64,000 nucleotides of DNA from Streptomyces sp. ADI96-02 (GTDB taxonomy: Bacteria > Actinomycetota > Actinomycetes > Streptomycetales > Streptomycetaceae): assembly GCF_003846185.1 (NCBI RefSeq), contig NZ_ML123034.1, positions 3,646,790 through 3,710,789 of the forward strand. The letters are read 5' to 3'. A program made the translations under genes and the position numbers. Positions 27,787 to 35,700 of this stretch are shown here, in pieces. The notes below the pieces were generated by a model. The model searched no databases and was not told where the DNA came from. It saw only the letters and a list, made by a program, of their open reading frames with translations. Numbering within the stretch: the first letter of the stretch is position 1; each line of letters opens with the position of its first letter.

Positions 27787-28233
27787 TCAGGGCGCGGCGG
27801 TGGTGGAGGCGCGTGAGGTGGTGGACGTACGGGAGGTGGTGGAGGTCTCGGAGGGCGACGGGCCCAGCGACGTGCGGCCCGTGGCGGGCGGGCCCTCGGG
27901 CGGGTTTCCGCTCTGCCGTGTGGTCGGCGTGGGGCCCGGTGGCGTGGGCGGCTGGGTCGCGCCGGGTGGCGGGGGCGTGGTCGGGGAGGGGCTGGGCGAC
28001 GGGCTCGTGGCCGGTACGGGGGGCTGCGGGTTGCCCGCCATGAGTGCCGCGGCGGCCACGCTGCCGCAGGTCAGGACGGCGCACGCGGTAGCGGCGAGCA
28101 CGGCGAGGCGGCGTCGGCGGGCCCGCTGTCCGCGTTCGGCGATGCGTGCCATCGGCGCGGTGGCGGCACGGGCCTGTCCGGACGCGGCGGCCTGCTGGAA
28201 CAGGGAGCGCAGCGGGTCGTGGGGCTCAGTCAT
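27787..28233 (-). CDS. single-pass membrane protein partnered with an ECF sigma factor
   Basis: 148 residues. A cytoplasmic N-terminal region (1-43) ends in RGQRARRRR, then a membrane helix (LAVLAATACAVLTCGSVAAAALMA), then an exported Pro/Ser/Thr-rich tail of about 80 residues ending in repeats of TSRTST. The start overlaps the sigma-factor stop by 8 bp, the usual arrangement for an anti-sigma factor. The cytoplasmic part is too short for a zinc anti-sigma domain and has no HxxxCxxC, so an anti-sigma role is only inferred. Confidence 0.7.
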   Translation of the reverse strand: MTEPHDPLRSLFQQAAASGQARAATAPMARIAERGQRARRRRLAVLAATACAVLTCGSVAAAALMAGNPQPPVPATSPSPSPSPTTPPPPGATQPPTPPGPTPTTRQSGNPPEGPPATGRTSLGPSPSETSTTSRTSTTSRASTTAAP

Positions 28234-28768
28234 CGGTTCCCTCCTCGGCGCGCGGGTCCTGGAGGCGGCCGGACAGTGCGGCCCGTCCCCGGACCAGGTG
28301 CGTCTTGACGGTGCTGGTGGACAGGCCGGTCTCCCGGGCGATCTGATCGACGCTCAGGTCGCAGAGGTAGTGGAGGGTCAGCGTGCGGCGCTGCTGGGCC
28401 GGCAGCCCGCGCAGTGCCTCGACCAGCGCCACCCGCTCCGGGCCGGGCCCGTCGGCGTCCGGCGGCGCGCCGCTGCGCGTCCACGCGTCCGCCGCCCGCC
28501 GCCGTACGCGCCACCGGCTCACCGCCAGCCGCCACGCGACCGTGCGGATCCACGCCTCCGGCTGCCCGTCGCGGTCCAGTTGCCGCCGACGGTTCCACGC
28601 CTTGACGAACGCCTCCTGCACGACGTCCTGCGCCTCGTGCAGGTCGCCGAGCATCACGTACAACTGCCCGGTGAGGCGCGCGGCGCTCTGGGCGTAGAAC
28701 TCTTCGTACTCCTCGACGGTCAACAACGGCTCCCGGATCTCTCGCTTCACCGGGCATACGCCCGCCAC
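28226..28768 (-). CDS. ECF RNA polymerase sigma factor (SigE-like group)
   Basis: 180 residues. Region 2: YAQSAARLTGQLYVMLGDLHEAQDVVQEAFVKAW. Region 4: VALVEALRGLPAQQRRTLTLHYLCDLSVDQIARETGLSTSTVKTHLVRGR. Belongs to the SigE-like group of short ECF factors that follow the SigE70 pattern. The start is uncertain (GTG 28768 or GTG 28750; neither has a good Shine-Dalgarno). The overlapping downstream membrane protein is the candidate regulator. Confidence 0.88.
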   Translation of the reverse strand: MAGVCPVKREIREPLLTVEEYEEFYAQSAARLTGQLYVMLGDLHEAQDVVQEAFVKAWNRRRQLDRDGQPEAWIRTVAWRLAVSRWRVRRRAADAWTRSGAPPDADGPGPERVALVEALRGLPAQQRRTLTLHYLCDLSVDQIARETGLSTSTVKTHLVRGRAALSGRLQDPRAEEGTDD

Positions 28769-29043
28769 CGGTCATCCGGTCGACACGGGGAGCGAAAGAA
28801 GGAGGTGACGGTGGTCACACGACCCGCCCCGACCCGCACGCGCCATCCGGAACCCTACGGTCCGCATGGCGCGCCTTGTTTCACTCGGATAGGTGAAACA
28901 TAGGTGACCGATTGACGATCTCCTCCGCAAGCCGACATATGCCTCACCCCCTTCGCACGTGAGCCAGGTGTGAGGGCCGGGAACGGGGTGATGGGAGAGG
29001 CGACGCGTCCACATCCAGGAGGACGCCCTACCGAGGATCGTCC

Positions 29044-29466
29044 GTGCCCCACCCCGGTTCCGTCTCGCTGCCCCCTTGCCGAGAGCTCACGTGGAGGACC
29101 ACCACCCACCAGCTCGTCGACGACCTGCGCTTCCCGCTCGCCACCGAGGTGAGCTACCGCTCGCACGATCCCTTCGCCGTCCGGTTCGCCTTCCAGCTGC
29201 CCGAGGAGGCGGTGGTCTGGGACCTGGAGCGCGACATGCTCCGCTTCGGAACGGAGGCGCCGGCCGGCGGCGGGGACATCCGCATCCGGCCCGCCCCCTA
29301 CAACCGGACGCTGCTGCGCCTGGGCGCCGTCGGGAACTACGCCCTGGTCCTGGTCGAGCGCACCCCGCTGCTGCGCTTCCTGGACCGGACCTTCGAGGTC
29401 GTGGCGCCCGGCACGGAGGGCGGCCACATCGACTGGGGGCCGCTCTACGACGCCCGCGCGGACTGA
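29044..29466 (+). CDS. SsgA-like (SALP) sporulation / cell-division protein
   Basis: 140 residues with the SsgA family pattern: ATEVSYRSHDPFAVRFAFQLP, EAVVWDLERDMLRFGTEAPAGGGDIRIRP and LVERTPLLRFLDRTFEVVAPGTE. SsgA-like proteins occur only in morphologically complex actinomycetes and steer septum placement and peptidoglycan remodelling. Which paralogue (SsgC-G) cannot be told. GTG start at 29044, in a 275-bp spacer shared with the divergent sigma-factor gene. The 3' end overlaps the convergent PadR-fusion gene by 22 bp. Confidence 0.88.
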   Translation: MPHPGSVSLPPCRELTWRTTTHQLVDDLRFPLATEVSYRSHDPFAVRFAFQLPEEAVVWDLERDMLRFGTEAPAGGGDIRIRPAPYNRTLLRLGAVGNYALVLVERTPLLRFLDRTFEVVAPGTEGGHIDWGPLYDARAD

Positions 29467-30557
29467 GCGCCGCTCTCGGCGTTCGACCGCCCCGCGTCGC
29501 CGTCCGCCGTGCGTCCGCCCGGTACCTCGGCCACGACGACGTACAGCGTCAGCGTCGCGAGGAACGGGCCGGACGCCAGGTGGTCCAGCCACGGCCGCGC
29601 CGCGTCGGCGCTCAGATAGCCCGCGGCGACGGCCCGTTCGGTGTTGCGCTGGAATCCGAGGACCCGGTCGGCCGCGCGGGCGTCGCGGAAGACGGAGGCC
29701 ATGGGCGTGACCGCGGGCACGTCGAAGCCCGACTCCTCGGCGAGTCGGGGCAGTTGGCGCCCCAGTACGCCGTTGCGCACGATCCGGTCCGTGATGTGCC
29801 GTGTGTAGGCGCGGGACGTCTCCAGGTCCGGGTGGTCGACGGCCAGCGAGTCCCAGTCGGGCTCGGCCATCACGAGCCGGCCCCCGGGCCGCAGGACGCG
29901 ACGGGCCTCCGCGAGCGCCCGCGCCGGATCGACGGCGTGCTGGAGGACGCGGTCGGTCCAGGCGCGGTCGACGCTGCCGTCCGCCAGGGGCAGCGCGTGG
30001 ACGTCGCCGGTCAGCACGGCGACCGCCGGGCGGTCGGCGGTGCGGCGGCGCGCCCGCTCGGCCATGTCGGGGCTGACGTCGAGCCCGATGACCGAACCGG
30101 CCGGGGTGACGGCGTCGGCCAGCAGGCCGAGATCCGTACCGGGCCCGCAGCCGAGGTCGAGGGCGCGCTCGCCGGGGCGCGCGCCGAGGGCGTCGAGCAT
30201 GACGCGCTTGTAGGCGTGCGCCACGTCGGTCGCGGCCACCCGGTCGAGGTAGGCGACCTCGTCGGGGGTGGCGGCCTCGAAGAGGTGTCCGGTCACACGG
30301 ACCATCGACTCCGCCTCCCGCGCGAGCGCCGCCCGGCCCTCCTCGGTGAGCCGGACCGGCCGCTGCCGCCCTGCGGCCTCCACCGGCTCCACGAGCCCCT
30401 TGGCCTTCAGCCGCGCCACGGCCCCGTACAGACTCCCGGGCCCGAGCCGCCGGCCCGCCAGCTCCTCGACGGCGGCGTTGATCGCGTAACCGTGCAGCGG
30501 CCCGTCGGCGAGCGCGCACAGGACGAGGGTCTGGGCGTCGTGGGTTCGCAGGGTCAT
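29445..30557 (-). CDS. PadR-type regulator fused to a SAM methyltransferase
   Basis: 370 residues with two domains. Residues about 1-85 are a PadR winged helix (VLCALADGPLHGYAINAAVEELAGRRLGPGSLYGAVARLKAKGLVEP, RLTEEGRAAL). Residues about 110-355 are a class I methyltransferase: DLGCGPGTDLGLLADAVTPAG is motif I, VIGLDVSPDMAERARRR motif II, VLTGDVHALPLADGSVD and HAVDPARALAEARRVLRPGGRLVMAEP motif post III. Full-length joining without a stop suggests a real fusion. Upstream lie two tandem 13-bp palindromes, likely its own operator. The methyl acceptor is unknown. Confidence 0.88.
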   Translation of the reverse strand: MTLRTHDAQTLVLCALADGPLHGYAINAAVEELAGRRLGPGSLYGAVARLKAKGLVEPVEAAGRQRPVRLTEEGRAALAREAESMVRVTGHLFEAATPDEVAYLDRVAATDVAHAYKRVMLDALGARPGERALDLGCGPGTDLGLLADAVTPAGSVIGLDVSPDMAERARRRTADRPAVAVLTGDVHALPLADGSVDRAWTDRVLQHAVDPARALAEARRVLRPGGRLVMAEPDWDSLAVDHPDLETSRAYTRHITDRIVRNGVLGRQLPRLAEESGFDVPAVTPMASVFRDARAADRVLGFQRNTERAVAAGYLSADAARPWLDHLASGPFLATLTLYVVVAEVPGGRTADGDAGRSNAESGAQSARAS

Positions 30558-30591
30558 CTGATGCTCCTTCTCCGGCCGGTTTCCGCGATGA

Positions 30592-30618
30592 TACGCGCTG
30601 CGTAGTACGCGGGGCGTA
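30592..30618. promoter_or_regulatory. twin PadR-type operators
   Basis: TACGC-GCT-GCGTA (30592-30604) and TACGC-GGG-GCGTA (30606-30618), centred 14 bp apart. They lie 35-61 bp upstream of the PadR-fusion ATG in a locally less GC-rich stretch, where autorepression would be expected. Confidence 0.75.
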
Positions 30619-30722
30619 GCAATCAGACCAGGGTGACGGACCGTGAACTCCCGCCCGGCGGCGCTCCGGTCGCCTCGCCGGGGCCGCCGGGCGCACCGCC
30701 CCGCCCCGTACCGGGCGGCGGG

Positions 30723-32150
30723 TCACGGGTGTTCCAGGCCGCCGCGGGCGATGACGGACGCGTACCAGCGGGCGCTGTCCTTTCGCGTGCGGCGCTGGGT
30801 CGCGAAGTCGACGTGCACGATGCCGAACCGCTTGCTGTAGCCGTAGGACCACTCGAAGTTGTCCAGTAGCGACCACACGAAGTACCCGCGCACGTCCGCC
30901 CCGTCCGCGATCGCCCGGTGCACGGCGGTCAGGTGCGCGTCCAGGTACGCCACCCGCTCGGGGTCGTGGACCTGGCCCGACGGGTCGGCGTAGTCGTCGT
31001 ACGCCGCCCCGTTCTCCGTCACCAGCAGTGGCAGGGAGGGCAGTTCGTCGCGGAGTCGGGTCAGCAGTTCGTGGAGGCCGTTCGCGTCCACCGGCCAGTC
31101 CATCGCGGTGCGCGGGCCGTCCGCCGGAGTGAACGCCACGTGCCGCTCGGCTCCCGCCCAGGGGGACGGGGACGGGGACGCGCCCGCCGAGACGACGCTG
31201 GGCGCGTAGTAGTTGACGCCCAGCGAGTCGATCGGGGCGGACGTCACCTCCAGGTCGCCGTCCCGGACGAACGCCCAGTCCGTGACCGCCGCCGTGTCCG
31301 CCACCAGGTCCGCGGGCAGCCGGCCGTGGAAGACCGGGTCGAGGAAGATCCGGTTGGCCACCGCGTCGATCCGGCGCACCGCGTCCCGGTCCGCCTCGGT
31401 GTCCGCGAGCGGGCGCAGCGCGTGGAGGTTCAGGGTCAGGGAGATCTCGGCGGAGGAGGGCAGTCGGCCGCGCAGGACGGCGGCGCCCGCGCCGTGCGCC
31501 AGGTTGAGGTGGTGGGCGGCGCGCAGGGCCGCGAGGTCGCTGGTGCGGCCGGGGGCGTGGACCCCGTTGCCGTAGCCGAGGAACGCCGCGCACCAGGGCT
31601 CGTTGAGCGTCGTCCAGGTCGCCACCCGGTCGCCCAGCGCGTCGGCCGCCAGCCCGGCGTACTCGGCGAACCGGTGGGCCGTGTCCCGTTCGGGCCAGCC
31701 GCCCGCGTCCTCCAGCTCCTGCGGCAGGTCCCAGTGGTAGAGCGTGGCGACCGGCCGGATCCCGGCGTCCAGCAGTTCGTCCACCAGCCGCCGGTAGAAG
31801 TCGAGTCCGCGCTCCGCGGCCGGGCCGCGGCCGGTCGGCTGGACCCGGGGCCAGGAGATGGAGAAGCGGTAGTCGGTGACGCCGAGGTCCTTCATCAGCG
31901 CCACGTCGTCCGGCATCCGGTGCAGATGGTCGGCGGCGATGTCGCCGGTGTCGCCGTTGCGGACCTTGCCGGCTGTCCGGCTGAAGGTGTCCCAGATGGA
32001 CGGCGTTCGGCCGTCCTCGGCGTGCGCTCCCTCGATCTGATAGGCGGCGGTGGCCGTCCCCCAGCGGAAGCCGGTGGGGAACCGCAGTCCCGGCGCGGAC
32101 TCGGGGCGGGGGCCCGCGGAGGTCTCCGGTCGGGCGTCGACAGCAGTCAT
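30723..32150 (-). CDS. GH1 beta-glucosidase
   Basis: 475-residue family 1 glycosidase: N-terminal [15 protein letters not shown], acid/base Glu in [14 protein letters not shown], nucleophile Glu in [12 protein letters not shown], and [20 protein letters not shown] near the C terminus. No signal peptide, so cytoplasmic. It would hydrolyse imported short beta-glucosides (laminari- or cello-oligosaccharides) to glucose. Last gene of the operon with the two ABC permeases and binding protein; 48 bp from the permease stop. Confidence 0.95.
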   Translation of the reverse strand: MTAVDARPETSAGPRPESAPGLRFPTGFRWGTATAAYQIEGAHAEDGRTPSIWDTFSRTAGKVRNGDTGDIAADHLHRMPDDVALMKDLGVTDYRFSISWPRVQPTGRGPAAERGLDFYRRLVDELLDAGIRPVATLYHWDLPQELEDAGGWPERDTAHRFAEYAGLAADALGDRVATWTTLNEPWCAAFLGYGNGVHAPGRTSDLAALRAAHHLNLAHGAGAAVLRGRLPSSAEISLTLNLHALRPLADTEADRDAVRRIDAVANRIFLDPVFHGRLPADLVADTAAVTDWAFVRDGDLEVTSAPIDSLGVNYYAPSVVSAGASPSPSPWAGAERHVAFTPADGPRTAMDWPVDANGLHELLTRLRDELPSLPLLVTENGAAYDDYADPSGQVHDPERVAYLDAHLTAVHRAIADGADVRGYFVWSLLDNFEWSYGYSKRFGIVHVDFATQRRTRKDSARWYASVIARGGLEHP

Positions 32151-32198
32151 GGGACTGTCACTCCAGGAAGTGGGTGGGCGAGCGGACGGGTGAGCGGG

Positions 32199-33119
32199 TC
32201 AGCCCTTGACGGCGCCCTGCATGATGCCGCCGACGATCTGTCGGCCCAGCAGGCCGAAGACCAGCAGCACCGGGAGCGTGCCGAGCAGCGTTCCGGCCAT
32301 GATCACCGACTGGTCGTGGACGTATCCGCCGCCGAGCTGGCGCAGCGCGACCTGCACGGTCGGCTCCTGCGAGGAGAGCGCGATGACCGGCCAGAAGAAG
32401 TCGTTCCACGCCGTCATGAAGGTGAGCATGCCGAGGACCGCCATGCCGGGCCGGGCGATCGGGATCACGATCGACCAGAAGACGCGGGCGGTGGACGCGC
32501 CGTCCACGCGGGCGGCCTCGATCAGTTCGTCGGGCAGCGACTGCACCAGGTACTGGCGCATGAAGAACACGCCGAACGCGGAGACCAGTCCGGGCAGGAT
32601 CACCGCCTGGAGCTGGTTCACCCACTGGAGTTCGGCGATCAGCATGAACAGCGGGATCACGCCGAGCTGCGGCGGGATCATCATCGTGCCGACGGTCAGC
32701 GTCAGCAGCGCGCCCCGGCCCCGGAACCTCAGCTTGGCGAACGCGAACCCGGCCAGCGTGCAGCACAGCACCGTGCCCAACGTGATGGATCCGGACACGA
32801 TGAACGAGTTGAGCAGCGCCCTGCCGATCTCGGCCTCTTCGAGCACCGCCTCGAAGTTCCTGATCAGGTTCGGACCGGGCAGCAGTGTCGGCGGCACCTT
32901 CGCCAGGTCCGCGTTGGACCGGCTGGCCGCGACGATCGTCCAGTAGAACGGGAACGCCGAGACCAGCAGCGCGAGGCCCAGGACCAGGTAGGAGAGCAGG
33001 CCGCCGTGCATCGTGCGCCCCGCCCCGCGCCGGACGCGGCGCGGGCCGCGCCCGCCGGGCGGTTCCCGACGGGCCGGACCGGCTCCGGGCGCGGTCGGCG
33101 GTGCGGCGAGCGCGGTCAT
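32199..33119 (-). CDS. ABC sugar permease (MalG/CebG-like)
   Basis: 306 residues, six membrane segments, with the BPD_transp_1 EAA loop ELIEAARVDGASTARVFWSIVIPIARPG. The start overlaps the stop of the preceding permease in an ATGA. Pairs with the upstream permease and binding protein to import oligosaccharides. No ATPase gene is present; in Streptomyces MsiK commonly energises such importers. Confidence 0.92.
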   Translation of the reverse strand: MTALAAPPTAPGAGPARREPPGGRGPRRVRRGAGRTMHGGLLSYLVLGLALLVSAFPFYWTIVAASRSNADLAKVPPTLLPGPNLIRNFEAVLEEAEIGRALLNSFIVSGSITLGTVLCCTLAGFAFAKLRFRGRGALLTLTVGTMMIPPQLGVIPLFMLIAELQWVNQLQAVILPGLVSAFGVFFMRQYLVQSLPDELIEAARVDGASTARVFWSIVIPIARPGMAVLGMLTFMTAWNDFFWPVIALSSQEPTVQVALRQLGGGYVHDQSVIMAGTLLGTLPVLLVFGLLGRQIVGGIMQGAVKG

Positions 33120-34087
33120 CGGCCGGCCTCCTTGCGTGCGCGGCGGCGCGCGATCAGGGCGTTGGCCCCGACGAGCACCACGATCAGGACGAACATCACC
33201 CAGGCGATGGCGGCGGCCCGGCCCAGGTGGAAGAAGCCCCAGCCCTGTTCGTACAGGTACAGGCCGAGCGTCTGGTACTGGTGCGAGATACCGCCGGAGA
33301 CCGACCCCTCGAAGAGCAGCGGTTCGCCGAAGAGCTGGGTCGCGCCGATCGTCGACACGATGACGGTGAAGACGATCGTGGGGCGCAGGCCCGGCAGCGT
33401 GACGTGCGTGAACTGCCGCAGGCGCGAGGCCCCGTCCATCTCCGCCGCCTCGTACAGCTCGCTCGGGATGGACTGCATGCCCGCCAGGTAGATGAGCGCG
33501 TTGTAGCCGGTCCAGCGCCAGACGACGATGGTGGAGACGGCGATCTGCGAGGCGACCGTGCCGGTCTGCCAGTCCACCGGACCGAGACCGACCAGCCCCA
33601 GCACGTAGTTGATCAGCCCGAAGTCGCGTCCGAAGAGCTGGGCGAAGACGAGCGTGGCGGCGGCGACGGAGGTGGCGTACGGCAGCAGGATCGCCGTCCG
33701 GATGAACGTGCGCCCGCGCAGCTTGTAGTTGAGCAGGTGCGCCAGGCCCAGTGCCATCGCGAGCTGCGGGACGGTGGACAGCACGCCGATGGTGAACGTG
33801 TTGCGCAGCGACGTCCAGAAGTACGCGTCGCCGAGGATCGCCGTGTAGTTGGCGAGGCCCCGCCACTCCATCTCGCCGCTCGTCTGGAGCTCGACCCGGT
33901 AGAGCGAGACGAACGCCGTGTAGAGGAGCGGGAAGAGGCCGAAGGCGAGGAACAGGGTGAAGAACGGGGCGATGTAGGCGTACGGGGACGCCGTGCGCCA
34001 GGCGCGCCGGAGGGCGGCCGTCCGGCCGTCGTCGGGACCGGCTCCGGACGCGCGGGGCGCGGCCTTCGCGGTGGCGGTGAGGGGCAC
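33116..34087 (-). CDS. ABC sugar permease (MalF/CebF-like)
   Basis: 323 residues with six membrane segments. EAA loop: ELYEAAEMDGASRLRQFTHVTLPGLRPT. An Ala/Arg-rich cytoplasmic start of about 35 residues precedes the first helix. Coupled to the next permease through ATGA. The 57-bp gap to the binding-protein gene contains GCGGGTACGG repeated about three times. Confidence 0.92.
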   Translation of the reverse strand: MPLTATAKAAPRASGAGPDDGRTAALRRAWRTASPYAYIAPFFTLFLAFGLFPLLYTAFVSLYRVELQTSGEMEWRGLANYTAILGDAYFWTSLRNTFTIGVLSTVPQLAMALGLAHLLNYKLRGRTFIRTAILLPYATSVAAATLVFAQLFGRDFGLINYVLGLVGLGPVDWQTGTVASQIAVSTIVVWRWTGYNALIYLAGMQSIPSELYEAAEMDGASRLRQFTHVTLPGLRPTIVFTVIVSTIGATQLFGEPLLFEGSVSGGISHQYQTLGLYLYEQGWGFFHLGRAAAIAWVMFVLIVVLVGANALIARRRARKEAGR

Positions 34088-34144
34088 GCTGCTGTCCTTC
34101 GGGCTCGGGGAGCGGGCGGGTACGGGCGGGTACGGGCGGGTACG

Positions 34145-35458
34145 TCAGCCGATCACGTTCGCCACGCCTTTCTTCGCCGTCTCCCACGCCTTCCGCGACG
34201 AGGTTCCCTTGCGCTCGACCTCGCTCAGCGCGTTCGTCAGCTGCACCATGACGTTCTGGTCGTGCACGCCCAGCACCTGCACGGGGGACTCCTTCGCCGC
34301 GTCGCCGAAGATCCGGCCGATCGGGGCGTTCGAGAAGTACGGGTCCCTGGCGTCGGCCACCTTCTCGATGGCCCCCGTCGAGGACGGGAAGTTGCCCTGC
34401 TTCTGGAAGAGCGCGGCCTGCTGCTCCGGGGCGGTGAGCCACCGGATCAGGTCGTACGCCTCCTTCTTGTGCTGCGCCGCACGCGGGATCGCGAGGTACG
34501 AGCCGCCCCAGTTGCCGGCTCCGCCGGGCAGCTCGGCGATGTCCCACTTGCCCTTGCCCGCGTCGCCCGCCTGGCCCTTGACGTAACCGAGCATCCAGGC
34601 GGGGCACGGGATGGTGGCGAACGAACCGGCGGAGAACGCCTGGTTCCACTGCGGCGACCACTGGTCGAGCTTGGCGCTGAGCCCGGCCTCGGCCGCCTCC
34701 ACGGAGGCGTCCCAGGCTGCCCGGACCGCCGGGTTCTTCTCGTAGATCAGCTCGCCGGAGGCGTCGTAGTACCGCTCCTCCTCCTGCCCGATCATGATCC
34801 CGTAGAGGCCGGCGACGCTGTCCAGCCAGGCGCTTCCGGCGGGGGCCTTCTCCTTGTACTGCCTGCCCAGCTCCAGGTAGCCGTCCCAGGTGGACCACTT
34901 CCGGGCCAGCTCCTCGCGGTCGGTGGGCAGCCCGGCCCGCTCGAAGAGGTCCGTGCGGTAGCACATCGCCTCGGGCCCGACGTCCGTGCCGAGGCCGAGG
35001 ATCCTGCCGTCCTCGGTCGTCGCCGCCGACCACTTGGCCTCGGCGAACTCGCCCTTGAGCCGGTCGGCTCCGAACTCCTTCAGGTCCTGGAACTTGTCGG
35101 ACTGCTGCTGTGTGACCGAGGCGATCCGGCCCACCTCCACGCCCTGCACGTCCGCCAGCCCGCCGCCGCCCGCCAGCCTGGTCTGGAGCGACTTCCAGTA
35201 GTCGGCCTCGTCCTCGGTGTCGCTCTGCTTGATCGTCACCCCGGGGTTGAGCTTCTCGTACTCCTCGTACAGCCCGGCCTCCTGGTAGCCGAACGAGCCG
35301 AAGAGGTCGACGGTCAGCGTGACCTCGCCGCCGGCGCCGTCGGAGGAGCCGGAGGAGTCGGACGAGGAGCCGGTTCCACAGGCGGCGAGGAGCGCCCCCG
35401 CGACGGCGACCGCGCCGAGGCGGACGGTGGCTCGCCTGGCGGCTCGGGCGATGGGCAT
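34145..35458 (-). CDS. ABC oligosaccharide-binding lipoprotein
   Basis: 437-residue SBP_bac_1 protein. Lipobox LAAC near residue 28, Ser/Gly linker, then VTLTVDLFGSFGYQEAGLYEEYEKLNPGVTIK and AWLDSVAGLYGIMIGQ. It captures the oligosaccharide made by the divergent GH81 enzyme. I chose ATG 35458 (AGGGAGG upstream) over an in-frame ATG at 35512, which lies inside the operator palindrome. First gene of the four-gene operon. Confidence 0.92.
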   Translation of the reverse strand: MPIARAARRATVRLGAVAVAGALLAACGTGSSSDSSGSSDGAGGEVTLTVDLFGSFGYQEAGLYEEYEKLNPGVTIKQSDTEDEADYWKSLQTRLAGGGGLADVQGVEVGRIASVTQQQSDKFQDLKEFGADRLKGEFAEAKWSAATTEDGRILGLGTDVGPEAMCYRTDLFERAGLPTDREELARKWSTWDGYLELGRQYKEKAPAGSAWLDSVAGLYGIMIGQEEERYYDASGELIYEKNPAVRAAWDASVEAAEAGLSAKLDQWSPQWNQAFSAGSFATIPCPAWMLGYVKGQAGDAGKGKWDIAELPGGAGNWGGSYLAIPRAAQHKKEAYDLIRWLTAPEQQAALFQKQGNFPSSTGAIEKVADARDPYFSNAPIGRIFGDAAKESPVQVLGVHDQNVMVQLTNALSEVERKGTSSRKAWETAKKGVANVIG

Positions 35459-35497
35459 GGGAAGCCTCCCTTGGTTTCGGGAACCGGGCGCGCGGGA

Positions 35498-35511
35498 TGA
35501 GAGCGCTCTCA
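35498..35511. promoter_or_regulatory. LacI-type operator in front of the importer operon
   Basis: TGAGAGCGCTCTCA, a perfect 14-bp palindrome with the central CG step typical of LacI operators, 40 bp before the binding-protein start. A -35-like TTGACG on the minus strand lies at 35550-35555. Confidence 0.88.
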
Positions 35512-35610
35512 AAAACCCGCGTCCGGAGCGTCCCGCACTACCTCTTCCCCGTCAAGACTCGAACGCACAACTCCTTCGGTGAAGCCCAACTGCCCTCCGT
35601 GCGCGCTCCC

Positions 35611-35640
35611 TTGACACTCACGTTTCAGGAGTTTTACGTT
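35611..35640 (+). promoter_or_regulatory. promoter of the GH81 gene
   Basis: -35 TTGACA (35611-35616) and -10 TACGTT (35635-35640), spacer 18 bp. The second palindrome starts 11 bp downstream of the -10, so bound repressor would block initiation. Confidence 0.7.
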
Positions 35641-35650
35641 CCTTGGCACG

Positions 35651-35664
35651 TGAGAGCGCTCTCG
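35651..35664. promoter_or_regulatory. LacI-type operator in front of the GH81 gene
   Basis: TGAGAGCGCTCTCG contains the same perfect 12-bp palindrome GAGAGCGCTCTC (35652-35663) as the importer operator. It lies right after the promoter and about 40 bp before the GTG. Confidence 0.88.
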
Positions 35665-35700
35665 ACGCGCTCTACGCCCCCCATGATCGAGGTGCTGCCC

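Noticed and set aside
35458..35512. Start of the binding-protein gene at ATG 35512
   Set aside because: It falls inside the operator palindrome and lacks a ribosome binding site; ATG 35458 has AGGGAGG and a normal lipoprotein signal.
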